Below are positions 49,040 to 59,435 of a stretch of 64,000 bases of DNA, in pieces. Location: assembly GCA_964057225.1 (NCBI GenBank), contig OZ059899.1:9610001-9674000 (forward strand), in the 5' to 3' direction. Positions within the stretch are counted from its first letter, which is position 1, and each line of letters begins with the position of its first letter. The notes beneath the pieces were generated by a model. That model was given only the letters and a program-made list of their open reading frames with translations, had not been told where the DNA came from and made no database searches. This stretch comes from Auanema rhodensis (lineage: Eukaryota; Nematoda; Chromadorea; Rhabditida; Rhabditidae). Position numbers and translations under genes: made by a program.

Positions 49040-49424
49040 CGTTCCATTTGATTGCCCTAGGGTTCCGACTAGGGTTTTCAGATGGATTTTGTGCAAGGGT
49101 TTCATTGTTCAACAAGTAGTTAAATTAGCAACCGTTTTATTATATAGAGAAAACTACAATAGGAAATGTTATAAACTACAAACAAGTAAAGTTAAAGTCT
49201 AAAACTACATGATAGAAGATCTCCCTTAGTGTGTTTTCTACGGGTTTATATAGCAAACTATAGAATGTAAAAAGTGAATGAATTTGTATAAAAAGAATTA
49301 CGTTCCACCTTATTCCGTGGAATCTTTTCTAAAAAGCTTTCGAATTCTAGTTTCTTATTTTATTTGATTAAACTAAAGTCGGTTGACGTAGTCAACCGCC
49401 TTCTCTATAAGTTATGTATGGAAC
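49040..49424 (-). repeat. 5' LTR of the intact element
   Basis: 385 bp, the full-length version. It contains a near-perfect palindrome CGGTTGAC-GTA-GTCAACCG (49380-49398) near the start of U3, half of which is absent from the 3' LTR. Base 49425 may also belong to the element, which would give the usual TG start. It ends in G (c49040 on the + strand) directly before the PBS. Confidence 0.93.
49245..49252 (-). promoter_or_regulatory. TATA box in the 5' LTR
   Basis: TATATAAA in element orientation, roughly 175 bp into the LTR. Pol II initiation about 30 bases downstream would place R in the second half of the LTR, before the AATAAA signal. The start site itself is inferred. Confidence 0.65.
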
Positions 49425-49425
49425 A

Positions 49426-49429
49426 ATAG
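49426..49429. other. Target-site duplication, right copy (ATAG)
   Basis: Second copy of the 4-bp duplication, from which the array unit resumes as 'ataggttttctc'. Four to five bp is typical of Ty3-type integrases. Confidence 0.88.
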
Positions 49430-49507
49430 GTTTTCTCTTAATTTCTCTCATCACAATTGTTTTATTTTTTTTTTCTCATAAGAGTTTCTGAAATCTTGGT
49501 TGAACAA

Positions 49508-49580
49508 GGCCGCGTGGCGCAATGGATAACGCGTCTGCCTACGGAGCAGAAGATTGTAGGTTCGAATCCTGCCGTGTTCG
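49508..49580 (+). tRNA. tRNA-Arg(ACG), copy 39, G70T variant
   Basis: First tRNA after the insertion, about 80 bp from its edge. The 3' acceptor strand reads CGTGTTC, leaving C3 facing U70; this is an unpaired position inside the acceptor stem. G57 form with T7 terminator. Confidence 0.82.
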
Positions 49581-50359
49581 TAAATTTTTTTCATTTCACT
49601 TGTCATTTACAAAAATCGAATTTATCTTCTTCAACGATTATTTTTGCAATGTGTCATAAGAATTTTACAGTTGAACAAAACGTTTTTTAAGAATTTTTGT
49701 TGTTGTCAACATATATATTTACCTGGAATTCGAAAGCATTTGGGATGGAAATTAGAAAGAAAAGAACTAGTTTTTCCTACTTTAAAACAAACAATAAGAA
49801 ATAAAATAAGAAAGATTGTTAGATATCCAATTTAAACTTATACATTTGCTTTGATAAAGAGCCTATTAGATTGAAATTTTATGTCTTACAGTTCTCCAAC
49901 AGAACAGACTGATCCTGATTTTTCTACGATTACATAAAACTCTCGTTTGATATAAAAGCATATTGGATAGAAATTTCGAAAGCATTTTGGATGGAAATTA
50001 GAACGAAAAGAACTAGTTTTTTCTATTTTAAAACAAACAATAATAAACAAAATGAAAAGATTGTTAGATATCCAATTTTAACTTATACATTTACTTCGAT
50101 AAAGAGCCTATTAGATTGAAATTTTATGTCTTACAGTTCTCCAACAGAACAGACTGATCCTGATTTCTCTATGATTACATAAAACTCTCGTTTGATATAC
50201 AAAAAGGAGAGGAATAACGTTTCCAGGATATCAATGATATCGAATCTAGTGATATTGTAGAAAAATGTAATGTCAGCTCCATAGTTTTTCTCTTAATTTC
50301 TCTCATCACAATAGTCTTAGTTTTTTTTCATAAGAGTTTCTGAAATCTTAGTTGAGCAA

Positions 50360-50432
50360 GGCCGCGTGGCGCAATGGATAACGCGTCTGCCTACGGAGCA
50401 GAAGATTGTAGGTTCGAATCCTGCCGTGGTCG
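50360..50432 (+). tRNA. tRNA-Arg(ACG), array copy 40
   Basis: G57 consensus, flank 'gttgagcaag'. The downstream tract is 'aaattgttttc', leaving a T4 run as the terminator. Confidence 0.95.
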
Positions 50433-50967
50433 TAAATTGTTTTCATTTCACTTGTAATTTACAAAAATCGAATTTATCTTCTTCAACGATTATTTTTACA
50501 ATGTGTCATAAGAATTTCACAGTTGAACAAGACGTTTTTTAAGAAGTTTTTTTGTTGTCAACATATATATTTTCCTGGATTTCGAAAGCATTTGGGATGG
50601 AAATTAGAAAAAAAGAACTAGTTTTTCCTACTTTAAAACAAACAACAAGAAATAAAATGAAAAAGATTGTTAGATATCTAATTTAAACTTATACATTTAC
50701 TTTGATAAAGAGCCTATTAGATTGAAATTTTATGTCTTACAGTTCTCCAACAGAACAGACTGATCCTGATTTCTCTATGATTACATAAAACTCTCGTTTG
50801 ATATAAAAAAAGAAGAGGAATAACGTTTCCAGGATGTCAATGATATCGAATCTAGTGATATTGTAGAAAAATGTAATGTCAGCTCCATAGTTTTTCTCTT
50901 AATTTCTCTCATCACAATTGTCTTAGTTTTTTTTCTCATAAGAGTTTCTGAAATCTTAGTTGAACAA

Positions 50968-51040
50968 GGCCGCGTGGCGCAATGGATAACGCGTCTGCCT
51001 ACGGAGCAGAAGATTGTAGGTTCGAATCCTGCCGTGGTCG
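50968..51040 (+). tRNA. tRNA-Arg(ACG), array copy 41
   Basis: G57 consensus, T4 terminator after a G; start of higher-order repeat C. Confidence 0.95.
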
Positions 51041-51574
51041 TAAATTGTTTTCATTTCACTTGTAATTTACAAAAATCGAATTTATCTTTTTCAACGATTA
51101 TTTTTACAATGTGTCATAAGAATTTCACAGTTGAACAAAACGTTTTTTAAGAAGTTTTTTTGTTGTCAACATATATATTTTGCTGGAATTCAAAAGCATT
51201 TGGGATGGAAATTAGAAAGAAAAGAACTAGTTTTTCCTACTTTAAAACAAACAATAAGAAATAAAATGAAAAAGATTGTTAGATATCCAATTTAATCTTA
51301 TACATTTACTTTGATAAAGAGCCTATTAGACTGAAATTTTATGTCTTACAGTTCTCCAACAGAACAGACTGATCCTGATTTCTCTATGATTACATGAAAC
51401 TCTCGTTTGATATACAAAAAGGAGAGGAATAACGTTTCCAGGATATCAATGATATCGAATCTAGTGATATTGTAGAAAAATGTAATGTCAGCTCCATAGG
51501 TTTTTTTTTAATTTCTCTCATCACAATAGTCTTAGTTTTTTTTCATAAGAGTTTCTGAAATCTTAGTTGAACAA

Positions 51575-51647
51575 GGCCGCGTGGCGCAATGGATAACGCG
51601 TCTGCCTACGGAGCAGAAGATTGTAGGTTCGAATCCTGCCGTGGTCG
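51575..51647 (+). tRNA. tRNA-Arg(ACG), array copy 42
   Basis: G57 consensus, T4 terminator. The upstream T-run ends 'ttttcataag' without the usual 'ctc'. One short unit follows. Confidence 0.95.
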
Positions 51648-52589
51648 TAAATTGTTTTCATTTCACTTGTAATTTACAAAAATCGAATTTATCTTCTTCA
51701 ACGATTATTTTTACAATGTGTCATAAGAATTTCACAGTTGAACAAAACGTTTTTTAAGAAGTTTTTTTGTTGTCAACATATATATTTTCCTGGAATTCGA
51801 AAGCATTTGGGATGGAAATTAGAAAGAAAAGAACTAGTTTTTCCTACTTTAAAACAAACAATAAGAAATAAAATGAAAAAGATTGTTAGATATCCAATTT
51901 AAACTTATACATTTACTTTGATGAAGAGCCTATTAGACTGAAATTTTATGTCTTACAGTTCTCCAACAGAACAGACTGATCCTGATTTTTCTACGATTAC
52001 ATAAAACTCTCGTTTGATATGAAAAAAGGAGAGGAATAACGTTTCCAGGATATCAATGATATCGAATCTAGTGATATTGTAGAAAAATGTAATGTCAGCT
52101 CCATAGGTTTTCTTTTAATTTCTCTCATCACAATTGTCTTAGTTTTTTTTCTCATAAGAGTTTCTGAAATCTTAGGTGTACAAGGCCGTATATATTTTCC
52201 TGGAATTCAAAAGCATTTGGGATGGAAATTAGAAAGAAAAGAACTAGTTTTTCCTACTTTAAAACAAACAGTAAGAAATAAAATAAAAAAGATTGTTAGA
52301 TATCCAATTTAAACTTATACATTTACTTCGATAAAGAGCCTATTAGTTTGAAATTTTATGTCTTACAGTTCTACAACAGAACAGACTGGTCCTGATTTCT
52401 CTATGATTACATAAAACTCTCGTTTGATATACAAAAAGGAGAGGAATAACGTTTCCAGGATATCAATGATATCGAATCTAGTGATATTGTAAAAGTAATG
52501 TCAGCTCCATAGGTTTTTTTTTAATTTCTCTCATCACAATTGTCTTAGTTTTTTTTCTCATAAGAGTTTCTGAAATCTTAGTTGAACAA

Positions 52590-52662
52590 GGCCGCGTGGC
52601 GCAATGGATAACGCGTCTGCCTACGGAGCAGAAGATTGTAGGTTCGAATCCTGCCGTGGTCG
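52590..52662 (+). tRNA. tRNA-Arg(ACG), array copy 43
   Basis: G57 consensus, T4 terminator; counterpart of copy 41 at +1622 bp. The spacer has 'gcattcggg', shared with copy 45. Confidence 0.95.
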
Positions 52663-53196
52663 TAAATTGTTTTCATTTCACTTGTAATTTACAAAAATCG
52701 AATTTATCTTTTTCAACGATTATTTTTACAATGTGTCATAAGAATTTCACAGTTGAACAAAACGTTTTTTAAGAAGTTTTTTTGTTGTCAACATATATAT
52801 TTTGCTGGAATTCAAAAGCATTCGGGATGGAAATTAGAAAGAAAAGAACTAGTTTTTCCTACTTTAAAACAAACAATAAGAAATAAAATGAAAAAGATTG
52901 TTAGATATCCAATTTAATCTTATACATTTACTTTGATAAAGAGCCTATTAGACTGAAATTTTATGTCTTACAGTTCTCCAACAGAACAGACTGATCCTGA
53001 TTTCTCTATGATTACATGAAACTCTCGTTTGATATACAAAAAGGAGAGGAATAACGTTTCCAGGATATCAATGATATCGAATCTAGTGATATTGTAGAAA
53101 AATGTAATGTCAGCTCCATAGGTTTTTTTTTAATTTCTCTCATCACAATAGTCTTAGTTTTTTTTCATAAGAGTTTCTGAAATCTTAGTTGAACAA

Positions 53197-53269
53197 GGCC
53201 GCGTGGCGCAATGGATAACGCGTCTGCCTACGGAGCAGAAGATTGTAGGTTCGAATCCTGCCGTGGTCG
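53197..53269 (+). tRNA. tRNA-Arg(ACG), array copy 44
   Basis: G57 consensus, T4 terminator; counterpart of copy 42. Confidence 0.95.
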
Positions 53270-54211
53270 TAAATTGTTTTCATTTCACTTGTAATTTACA
53301 AAAATCGAATTTATCTTCTTCAACGATTATTTTTACAATGTGTCATAAGAATTTCACAGTTGAACAAAACGTTTTTTAAGAAGTTTTTTTGTTGTCAACA
53401 TATATATTTTCCTGGAATTCGAAAGCATTTGGGATGGAAATTAGAAAGAAAAGAACTAGTTTTTCCTACTTTAAAACAAACAATAAGAAATAAAATGAAA
53501 AAGATTGTTAGATATCCAATTTAAACTTATACATTTACTTTGATGAAGAGCCTATTAGACTGAAATTTTATGTCTTACAGTTCTCCAACAGAACAGACTG
53601 ATCCTGATTTTTCTACGATTACATAAAACTCTCGTTTGATATGAAAAAAGGAGAGGAATAACGTTTCCAGGATATCAATGATATCGAATCTAGTGATATT
53701 GTAGAAAAATGTAATGTCAGCTCCATAGGTTTTCTTTTAATTTCTCTCATCACAATTGTCTTAGTTTTTTTTCTCATAAGAGTTTCTGAAATCTTAGGTG
53801 TACAAGGCCGTATATATTTTCCTGGAATTCAAAAGCATTTGGGATGGAAATTAGAAAGAAAAGAACTAGTTTTTCCTACTTTAAAACAAACAGTAAGAAA
53901 TAAAATAAAAAAGATTGTTAGATATCCAATTTAAACTTATACATTTACTTCGATAAAGAGCCTATTAGTTTGAAATTTTATGTCTTACAGTTCTACAACA
54001 GAACAGACTGGTCCTGATTTCTCTATGATTACATAAAACTCTCGTTTGATATACAAAAAGGAGAGGAATAACGTTTCCAGGATATCAATGATATCGAATC
54101 TAGTGATATTGTAAAAGTAATGTCAGCTCCATAGGTTTTTTTTTAATTTCTCTCATCACAATTGTCTTAGTTTTTTTTCTCATAAGAGTTTCTGAAATCT
54201 TAGTTGAACAA

Positions 54212-54284
54212 GGCCGCGTGGCGCAATGGATAACGCGTCTGCCTACGGAGCAGAAGATTGTAGGTTCGAATCCTGCCGTGGTCG
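54212..54284 (+). tRNA. tRNA-Arg(ACG), array copy 45
   Basis: G57 consensus, T4 terminator; third member of the 41/43/45 series. Confidence 0.95.
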
Positions 54285-54818
54285 TAAATTGTTTTCATTT
54301 CACTTGTAATTTACAAAAATCGAATTTATCTTTTTCAACGATTATTTTTACAATGTGTCATAAGAATTTCACAGTTGAACAAAACGTTTTTTAAGAAGTT
54401 TTTTTGTTGTCAACATATATATTTTGCTGGAATTCAAAAGCATTCGGGATGGAAATTAGAAAGAAAAGAACTAGTTTTTCCTACTTTAAAACAAACAATA
54501 AGAAATAAAATGAAAAAGATTGTTAGATATCCAATTTAATCTTATACATTTACTTTGATAAAGAGCCTATTAGACTGAAATTTTATGTCTTACAGTTCTC
54601 CAACAGAACAGACTGATCCTGATTTCTCTATGATTACATGAAACTCTCGTTTGATATACAAAAAGGAGAGGAATAACGTTTCCAGGATATCAATGATATC
54701 GAATCTAGTGATATTGTAGAAAAATGTAATGTCAGCTCCATAGGTTTTTTTTTAATTTCTCTCATCACAATAGTCTTAGTTTTTTTTCATAAGAGTTTCT
54801 GAAATCTTAGTTGAACAA

Positions 54819-54891
54819 GGCCGCGTGGCGCAATGGATAACGCGTCTGCCTACGGAGCAGAAGATTGTAGGTTCGAATCCTGCCGTGGTCG
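54819..54891 (+). tRNA. tRNA-Arg(ACG), array copy 46
   Basis: G57 consensus, T4 terminator; last + strand tRNA, followed by one short unit and the inversion junction. Confidence 0.95.
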
Positions 54892-55943
54892 TAAATTGTT
54901 TTCATTTCACTTGTAATTTACAAAAATCGAATTTATCTTCTTCAACGATTATTTTTACAATGTGTCATAAGAATTTCACAGTTGAACAAAACGTTTTTTA
55001 AGAAGTTTTTTTGTTGTCAACATATATATTTTCCTGGAATTCGAAAGCATTTGGGATGGAAATTAGAAAGAAAAGAACTAGTTTTTCCTACTTTAAAACA
55101 AACAATAAGAAATAAAATGAAAAAGATTGTTAGATATCCAATTTAAACTTATACATTTACTTTGATGAAGAGCCTATTAGACTGAAATTTTATGTCTTAC
55201 AGTTCTCCAACAGAACAGACTGATCCTGATTTTTCTACGATTACATAAAACTCTCGTTTGATATGAAAAAAGGAGAGGAATAACGTTTCCAGGATATCAA
55301 TGATATCGAATCTAGTGATATTGTAGAAAAATGTAATGTCAGCTCCATAGGTTTTCTTTTAATTTCTCTCATCACAATTGTCTTAGTTTTTTTTCTCATA
55401 AGAGTTTCTGAAATCTTAGGTGTACAAGGCCGTATATATTTTCCTGGAATTCAAAAGCATTTGGGATGGAAATTAGAAAGAAAAGAACTAGTTTTTCCTA
55501 CTTTAAAACAAACAGTAAGAAATAAAATAAAAAAGATTGTTAGATATCCAATTTAAACTTATACATTTACTTCGATAAAGAGCCTATTAGTTTGAAATTT
55601 TATGTCTTACAGTTCTACAACAGAACAGACTGGTCCTGATTTCTCTATGATTACATAAAACTCTCGTTTGATATACAAAAAGGAGAGGAATAACGTTTCC
55701 AGGATTTCAATCTTTTTTATTTTATTTCTTATTGTTTGTTTTAAACTAGGAAAAACTTGTTCTTTTCTTTCTAATTTTCATCCCAAATGCTTTCGAATTC
55801 CAGGAAAATATATATGTTGACAACAAAAAAACTTCTTAAAAAACGTTCTTCAACTGTGAAATTCTTATGACACATTGCAAAAATAATGGTTGAAGAAGAT
55901 AAATTCGATTTTTGTAAATGACAAGTGAAATGAAAAAAATTTA

Positions 55944-56016
55944 CGACCACGGCAGGATTCGAACCTACAATCTTCTGCTCCGTAGGCAGACGCGTTATCC
56001 ATTGCGCCACGCGGCC
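55944..56016 (-). tRNA. tRNA-Arg(ACG), array copy 47
   Basis: G57 consensus on the - strand, with the T7 terminator of the part 1 type rather than the T4 type of its + strand neighbours. Confidence 0.96.
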
Positions 56017-56552
56017 TTGTTCAACTAAGATTTCAGAAACTCTTATGAGAAAAAAAACTAAGAATATTGTGATGAGAGAAATTAAGAGAAAACCTATGGA
56101 GCTGACATTACATTTTTCTACAATATCACTAGATTCGATATCATTGACATCCTGGAAACGTTATTTCTCTCCTTTTTTTATATCAAACGAGAGTTTTATG
56201 TAATCATAGAGAAATCAGGATTAGTCTGTTCTGTTGGAGAACTGTAAGACATAAAATTTCAAACTGATAGGCTCTTTATCGAAGTAAATGTATAAGTTTA
56301 AATAGGATATCTAACAATCTTTTTTATTTTATTTCTTATTGTTTGTTTTAAAGTAGGTAAAACTAGTTCTTTTCTTTCTAATTTTCATCCCAAATGCTTT
56401 CGAATTCCAGGAAAATATATATGTTGACAACAAAAAAACTTCTTAAAAAACGTTCTGTTCAACTGTGAAATTCTTATGACACATTGCAAAAATAATGGTT
56501 GAAGAAGATAAATTCGATTTTTGTAAATGACAAGTGAAATGAAAAAAATTTA

Positions 56553-56625
56553 CGACAACGGCAGGATTCGAACCTACAATCTTCTGCTCCGTAGGCAGAC
56601 GCGTTATCCATTGCGCCACGCGGCC
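56553..56625 (-). tRNA. tRNA-Arg(ACG), copy 48, G69T variant
   Basis: The 3' acceptor strand reads CGTTGTC, leaving C4 facing U69, a mismatch in mid acceptor stem. Otherwise G57 consensus with T7 terminator. Confidence 0.82.
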
Positions 56626-56918
56626 TTGTTCAACTAAGATTTCAGAAACTCTTATGAGAAAAAAAACTAAGAATATTGTGATGAGAGAAATTAAGAGAAA
56701 ACCTATGGAGCTGACATTACATTTTTTTACAATATCACTAGATTCGATATCATTGATATCCTGGAAACGTTATTCCTTTCCTTTTTCCATATCAAACGAG
56801 AGTTTTATGTAATCATAGAGAAATCAGGATCAGTCTGTTGTGTTGGAGAACTGTAAAACATAAAATTTCAATATAATAGGCTCTTTATCGAAGTAAATGT
56901 AGAAATGAAAAAAATTTA

Positions 56919-56991
56919 CGACCACGGCAGGATTCGAACCTACAATCTTCTGCTCCGTAGGCAGACGCGTTATCCATTGCGCCACGCGGCC
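56919..56991 (-). tRNA. tRNA-Arg(ACG), array copy 49
   Basis: G57 consensus on the - strand with T7 terminator. Its unit has lost the 3' spacer: the T-tract runs straight into 'acatttacttcg' of the unit end. The solo LTR lies about 28 bp upstream of its 5' end. Confidence 0.95.
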
Positions 56992-57019
56992 TTGTTCAAC
57001 TAAGATTTCAGAAATTCTT

Positions 57020-57400
57020 GTCACATCTGCAAGCACATGGTAAACATGTGCGCGCTATTCAAATAGCGGGAGCCTGAACAAGCCCCGCCCACAACATGGG
57101 ACACACATGGCACTCTTGCTTCTGGTCTAACCCAGATAGGTTGTCTTATAGTCATGTGAGTCTCATCTCTATATCATCTATATATATACTCTATTTAATA
57201 CTTTATTATATCTCTTTATATTCTTTCTTAATGTAATTCTTATATTGTATTTTCTTGTTATCTGATAATGAATCCTTTTCGCTTTAAGTATTTGTCTTAA
57301 TAAGGAAATCGGGTCGTTCGGGTCTGCCTACCTAAGGAACAAGGTAGAAGTACATATATCTTCCGACCATAAAAAGACGGGAAGAAACAATATGTAACGC
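57020..57400 (+). mobile_element. Solo LTR of a second element family
   Basis: About 380 bp interrupting a - strand tRNA-array unit, flanked by 'tctt' (57016-57019 and 57401-57404). It begins GTCACATCTG and ends ATATGTAACG, the same GT..C start and AACG end style as the intact element's LTR, but it is otherwise unrelated by eye. A TATA-like run lies near 57175-57190. Its last 90 bp (from 'gggtcgttcggg') recur inverted at 60285-60373 next to a tRNA-Gln PBS, which identifies it as an LTR. No internal sequence remains, so it probably arose by LTR-LTR recombination. Confidence 0.85.
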
Positions 57401-57490
57401 TCTTATGAGAAAAAAAAACTAAGAATATTGTGATGAGAGAAATTAAGAGAAAACCTATGGAGCTGACATTACATTTTTCTACAATATCAC
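57401..57490 (-). repeat. Unit fragment beyond the solo LTR
   Basis: About 90 bp of the - strand unit leader ('ctcataagag' through 'gatattgt' in unit orientation) continues after the solo LTR. It breaks off at 57490, where sequence of a decayed retroelement begins. Confidence 0.88.
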
Positions 57491-58178
57491 AATAGGAAAA
57501 GGTCCTATGGCGGCATCTGGAATTGAGATAGGACCTGTGCTAGATTTTAAAAGAGCATATTGATCAAAATCTAATTCTGGTCCCGTTTGCAAAGATATAT
57601 GGAAGTACTGTGTGGTGGAACTGTTACTGTGGACAAACTTATGATATTTACTGTTTTAGTTGTGGTTTTATATGCAAAACAACCAGGTTTTACTAAGGGT
57701 GTTTCCATATTACCAACAATCAACTTTCCTTTACATAGTTTTAATGTAGTAAATATCTCTCTTTCTTCCAACGTACGCATAAAATCAGTACCAAGTAACA
57801 TTTGTCCTGGACAGTCATTGTCTTCAGATATTAAAAATTCGTGTTCCACTTGGTAACCTGCTATACCCACATCTAACTTGCATTTTCCCACAAAGCGAAA
57901 CTCTGATCCATTTGCAGTGGATGCAGATTTAGAATATTTTGTAAAATATTGTCTTCCAATATATGCCAATGTGGAGAACGGAATATATGAGACCGTAGCT
58001 CCAGAATCCCATAATGCTAACAGTCCTCTACCTTCAATGTCAATATGAACAAACGAACAAAATTTTCTTTGTTGTTGTGTGACATACAAAAGGTATGGCT
58101 AAAGGAATGTAAGTTATGATGGTGGGAAAATAGCTCCGCATCAATTCATCACTAACTGTTTCATGAATCTCATCTCCC
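57491..58178 (-). pseudogene. Protease remnant of the second element
   Basis: Aspartic protease with active-site motif LLALWDSGATVSYIP and second motif MLLGTDFMRTLEE, aligning with residues about 1490-1650 of the intact polyprotein. The frame is broken near 57590, where a 1-base shift leads into a stop; the alternative frame then remains open to the junction at 57490. Upstream it is separated from Env by further frame changes near 58090 and 58200. It was once in frame with Env, as in the intact element. Confidence 0.85.
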
Positions 58179-59435
58179 TCAAGTGGTGGAGCTGTTGGGC
58201 TCAACATGATATGGTTTATTTTTAACATAGAAGTAGGGGAGAGATAACATTTTATAGTGAAATATAATGCTATCATTAGACATAATAGAGTTCAGAGTTA
58301 TACAACCGATGGTAATGAGTGTTCGTTCAATTGAACCTATACAAAAGTCAATGAACAGATCCCAATTGGAGAAAACAATTTTCCTGGCATCTCTTATAAG
58401 TTTACTTGTTTTGAAGATGAAAGAGGAAATTTGAGGCCAATCACGTGAACGAGAAATTACGCGGAGAAGATCATGGTGAGGTGAAGTAGATAAACTATAA
58501 CCATAAGTTAATCCAATAGATAGGGCTAAGGATTTTTCAGTCGAATTTTCAAACAAATTCCGCCCTGTGAATCGAAGTTTACTCAATTCAGCAAAATGAT
58601 CATGTTTTTCTGAATGAATACTATCTACTTTATGTGTGTCACCTTTATAATCTCTCCATGTTCCATTTTCATACCAAATCTCTGTCTCTTTGTGTTCACA
58701 ATTGATCTCATGTCCTTCAGTGCTCAAATCGTAGCTATCGATAGGAGCAAAGAATAATTGTTTATCGTGTGTTAAAACAGGGGTCTCTGCATAACATTTA
58801 TCATTGTAAGAATGATTACGATAAATGAAATGTGGTTCTATTTCCTCACAAGTTGTTATTTTTAAAACATTTCTTCCAACAAATCGGGCAACGATATCAT
58901 CCCGCTGAAGCATAGCTCTTACTCCTATTGTAGGATGTATACGTAATATAGCTTGCCAGCTTTTTACAGTTTCCATTTGAGATTTACAGATGGTATGAAA
59001 CTGTTGATGAAATTCGTCAATTATGGAGAGACGCGCTTTCTCAAACCCATAATTCAACTTATTATCTATTATCGTGTTAGTTTTATGCTCTGATTTGTGG
59101 AGAACATTGTCATATACTTCTGCTACATACAACTCTCGACCTCTCTCGTACGCATTAGGGGTAGGAGTTGTTAAACTACGAATTGTAGTTTTGGTGGAAG
59201 TTATTGGGGTTACAGTAGTATGCTGTACCATATTTTTATCAGTTGTGATTTGAGTTTTAACCCAACTTATGAATTCTAAAACTTCTGTTTTATTGAATTT
59301 AGGATTTTCCTGTGGGTATTCAATGGACTGTGGAGGAAATCCATAATATGCTGTACTATTCTTTGTATAAAGGTTGTGATAGTCAGGCAGCTTGGATATA
59401 ATTGCTAAATCTTGCTCTTGGTTGTTTACAACCAT
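58179..59435 (-). pseudogene. Env remnant of the second element
   Basis: About 418 codons from an ATG at 59435, matching the back part of the intact Env (from roughly residue 930 onward). Shared landmarks in order: an N-terminal stretch with YYGFPP versus NYGFPK, a Thr-rich stalk that is much shorter, the module IHPTIGVRAMLQRDDIVARF, paired Cys (C..E/C..V, DKCY-ETPV), and a Cys before the anchor. The anchor region is degraded and the frame ends before protease. Signal peptide and first subunit are missing, and the start abuts leader sequence, so this piece cannot encode a complete glycoprotein. Confidence 0.82.

Larger units (their letters stand above)
38447..49425 (-). mobile_element. Intact Ty3/mdg4-type LTR retroelement, Gag-Env-Pol order
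   Basis: This is a complete element of about 11 kb inserted in a tRNA-array unit. In element orientation (right to left) it holds the 5' LTR, a tRNA-Gln PBS, a leader of about 0.9 kb, one 2563-codon ORF, a -1-frame ORF, a further 3' ORF and the 3' LTR. The order protease-RT-RNase H-integrase is that of Ty3/mdg4 elements. The unit reads 'ctccatag' before it and 'ataggtttt' after it, giving a 4-bp target duplication. The LTRs match outside one indel and the main ORF is open, so insertion is recent and the copy may be active. Its base composition is visibly less A/T-biased than the array. Confidence 0.95.
50968..55690 (+). repeat. Higher-order repeat C, 1622-bp period
   Basis: tRNAs at 50968, 52590 and 54212, and at 51575, 53197 and 54819, are spaced by exactly 1622 bp. 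Each period is long unit, long unit, short unit. About 2.9 periods are present. The last is cut by the inversion junction. Confidence 0.9.
49426..55710 (+). repeat. Tandem array of tRNA-Arg(ACG) units, part 2
   Basis: The interrupted unit resumes exactly where it stopped at 38446, with the target duplication 'atag' repeated, so this is the same array beyond the insertion. It carries eight tRNA copies and three short units (tRNA remnants near 52186, 53808 and 55430), plus one more strongly deleted unit near 49950. These units have diverged from part 1: the short-unit flank reads 'ggtgtacaagg', and in seven copies the tract after the tRNA is 'aaattgttttc' rather than an unbroken T7 run. It ends abruptly at an inversion junction. 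Confidence 0.95.
55711..57019 (-). repeat. Inverted tail of the tRNA-Arg array
   Basis: At about 55711 the + strand unit stops just after 'ttccagga' and the reverse complement of the unit begins, so the array turns around. Two complete long units and one unit lacking its 3' half follow on the - strand, with tRNAs at 55944, 56553 and 56919. In the last, the spacer between the T-tract and the end of the unit is missing. The tail is split by the solo LTR. Confidence 0.92.
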
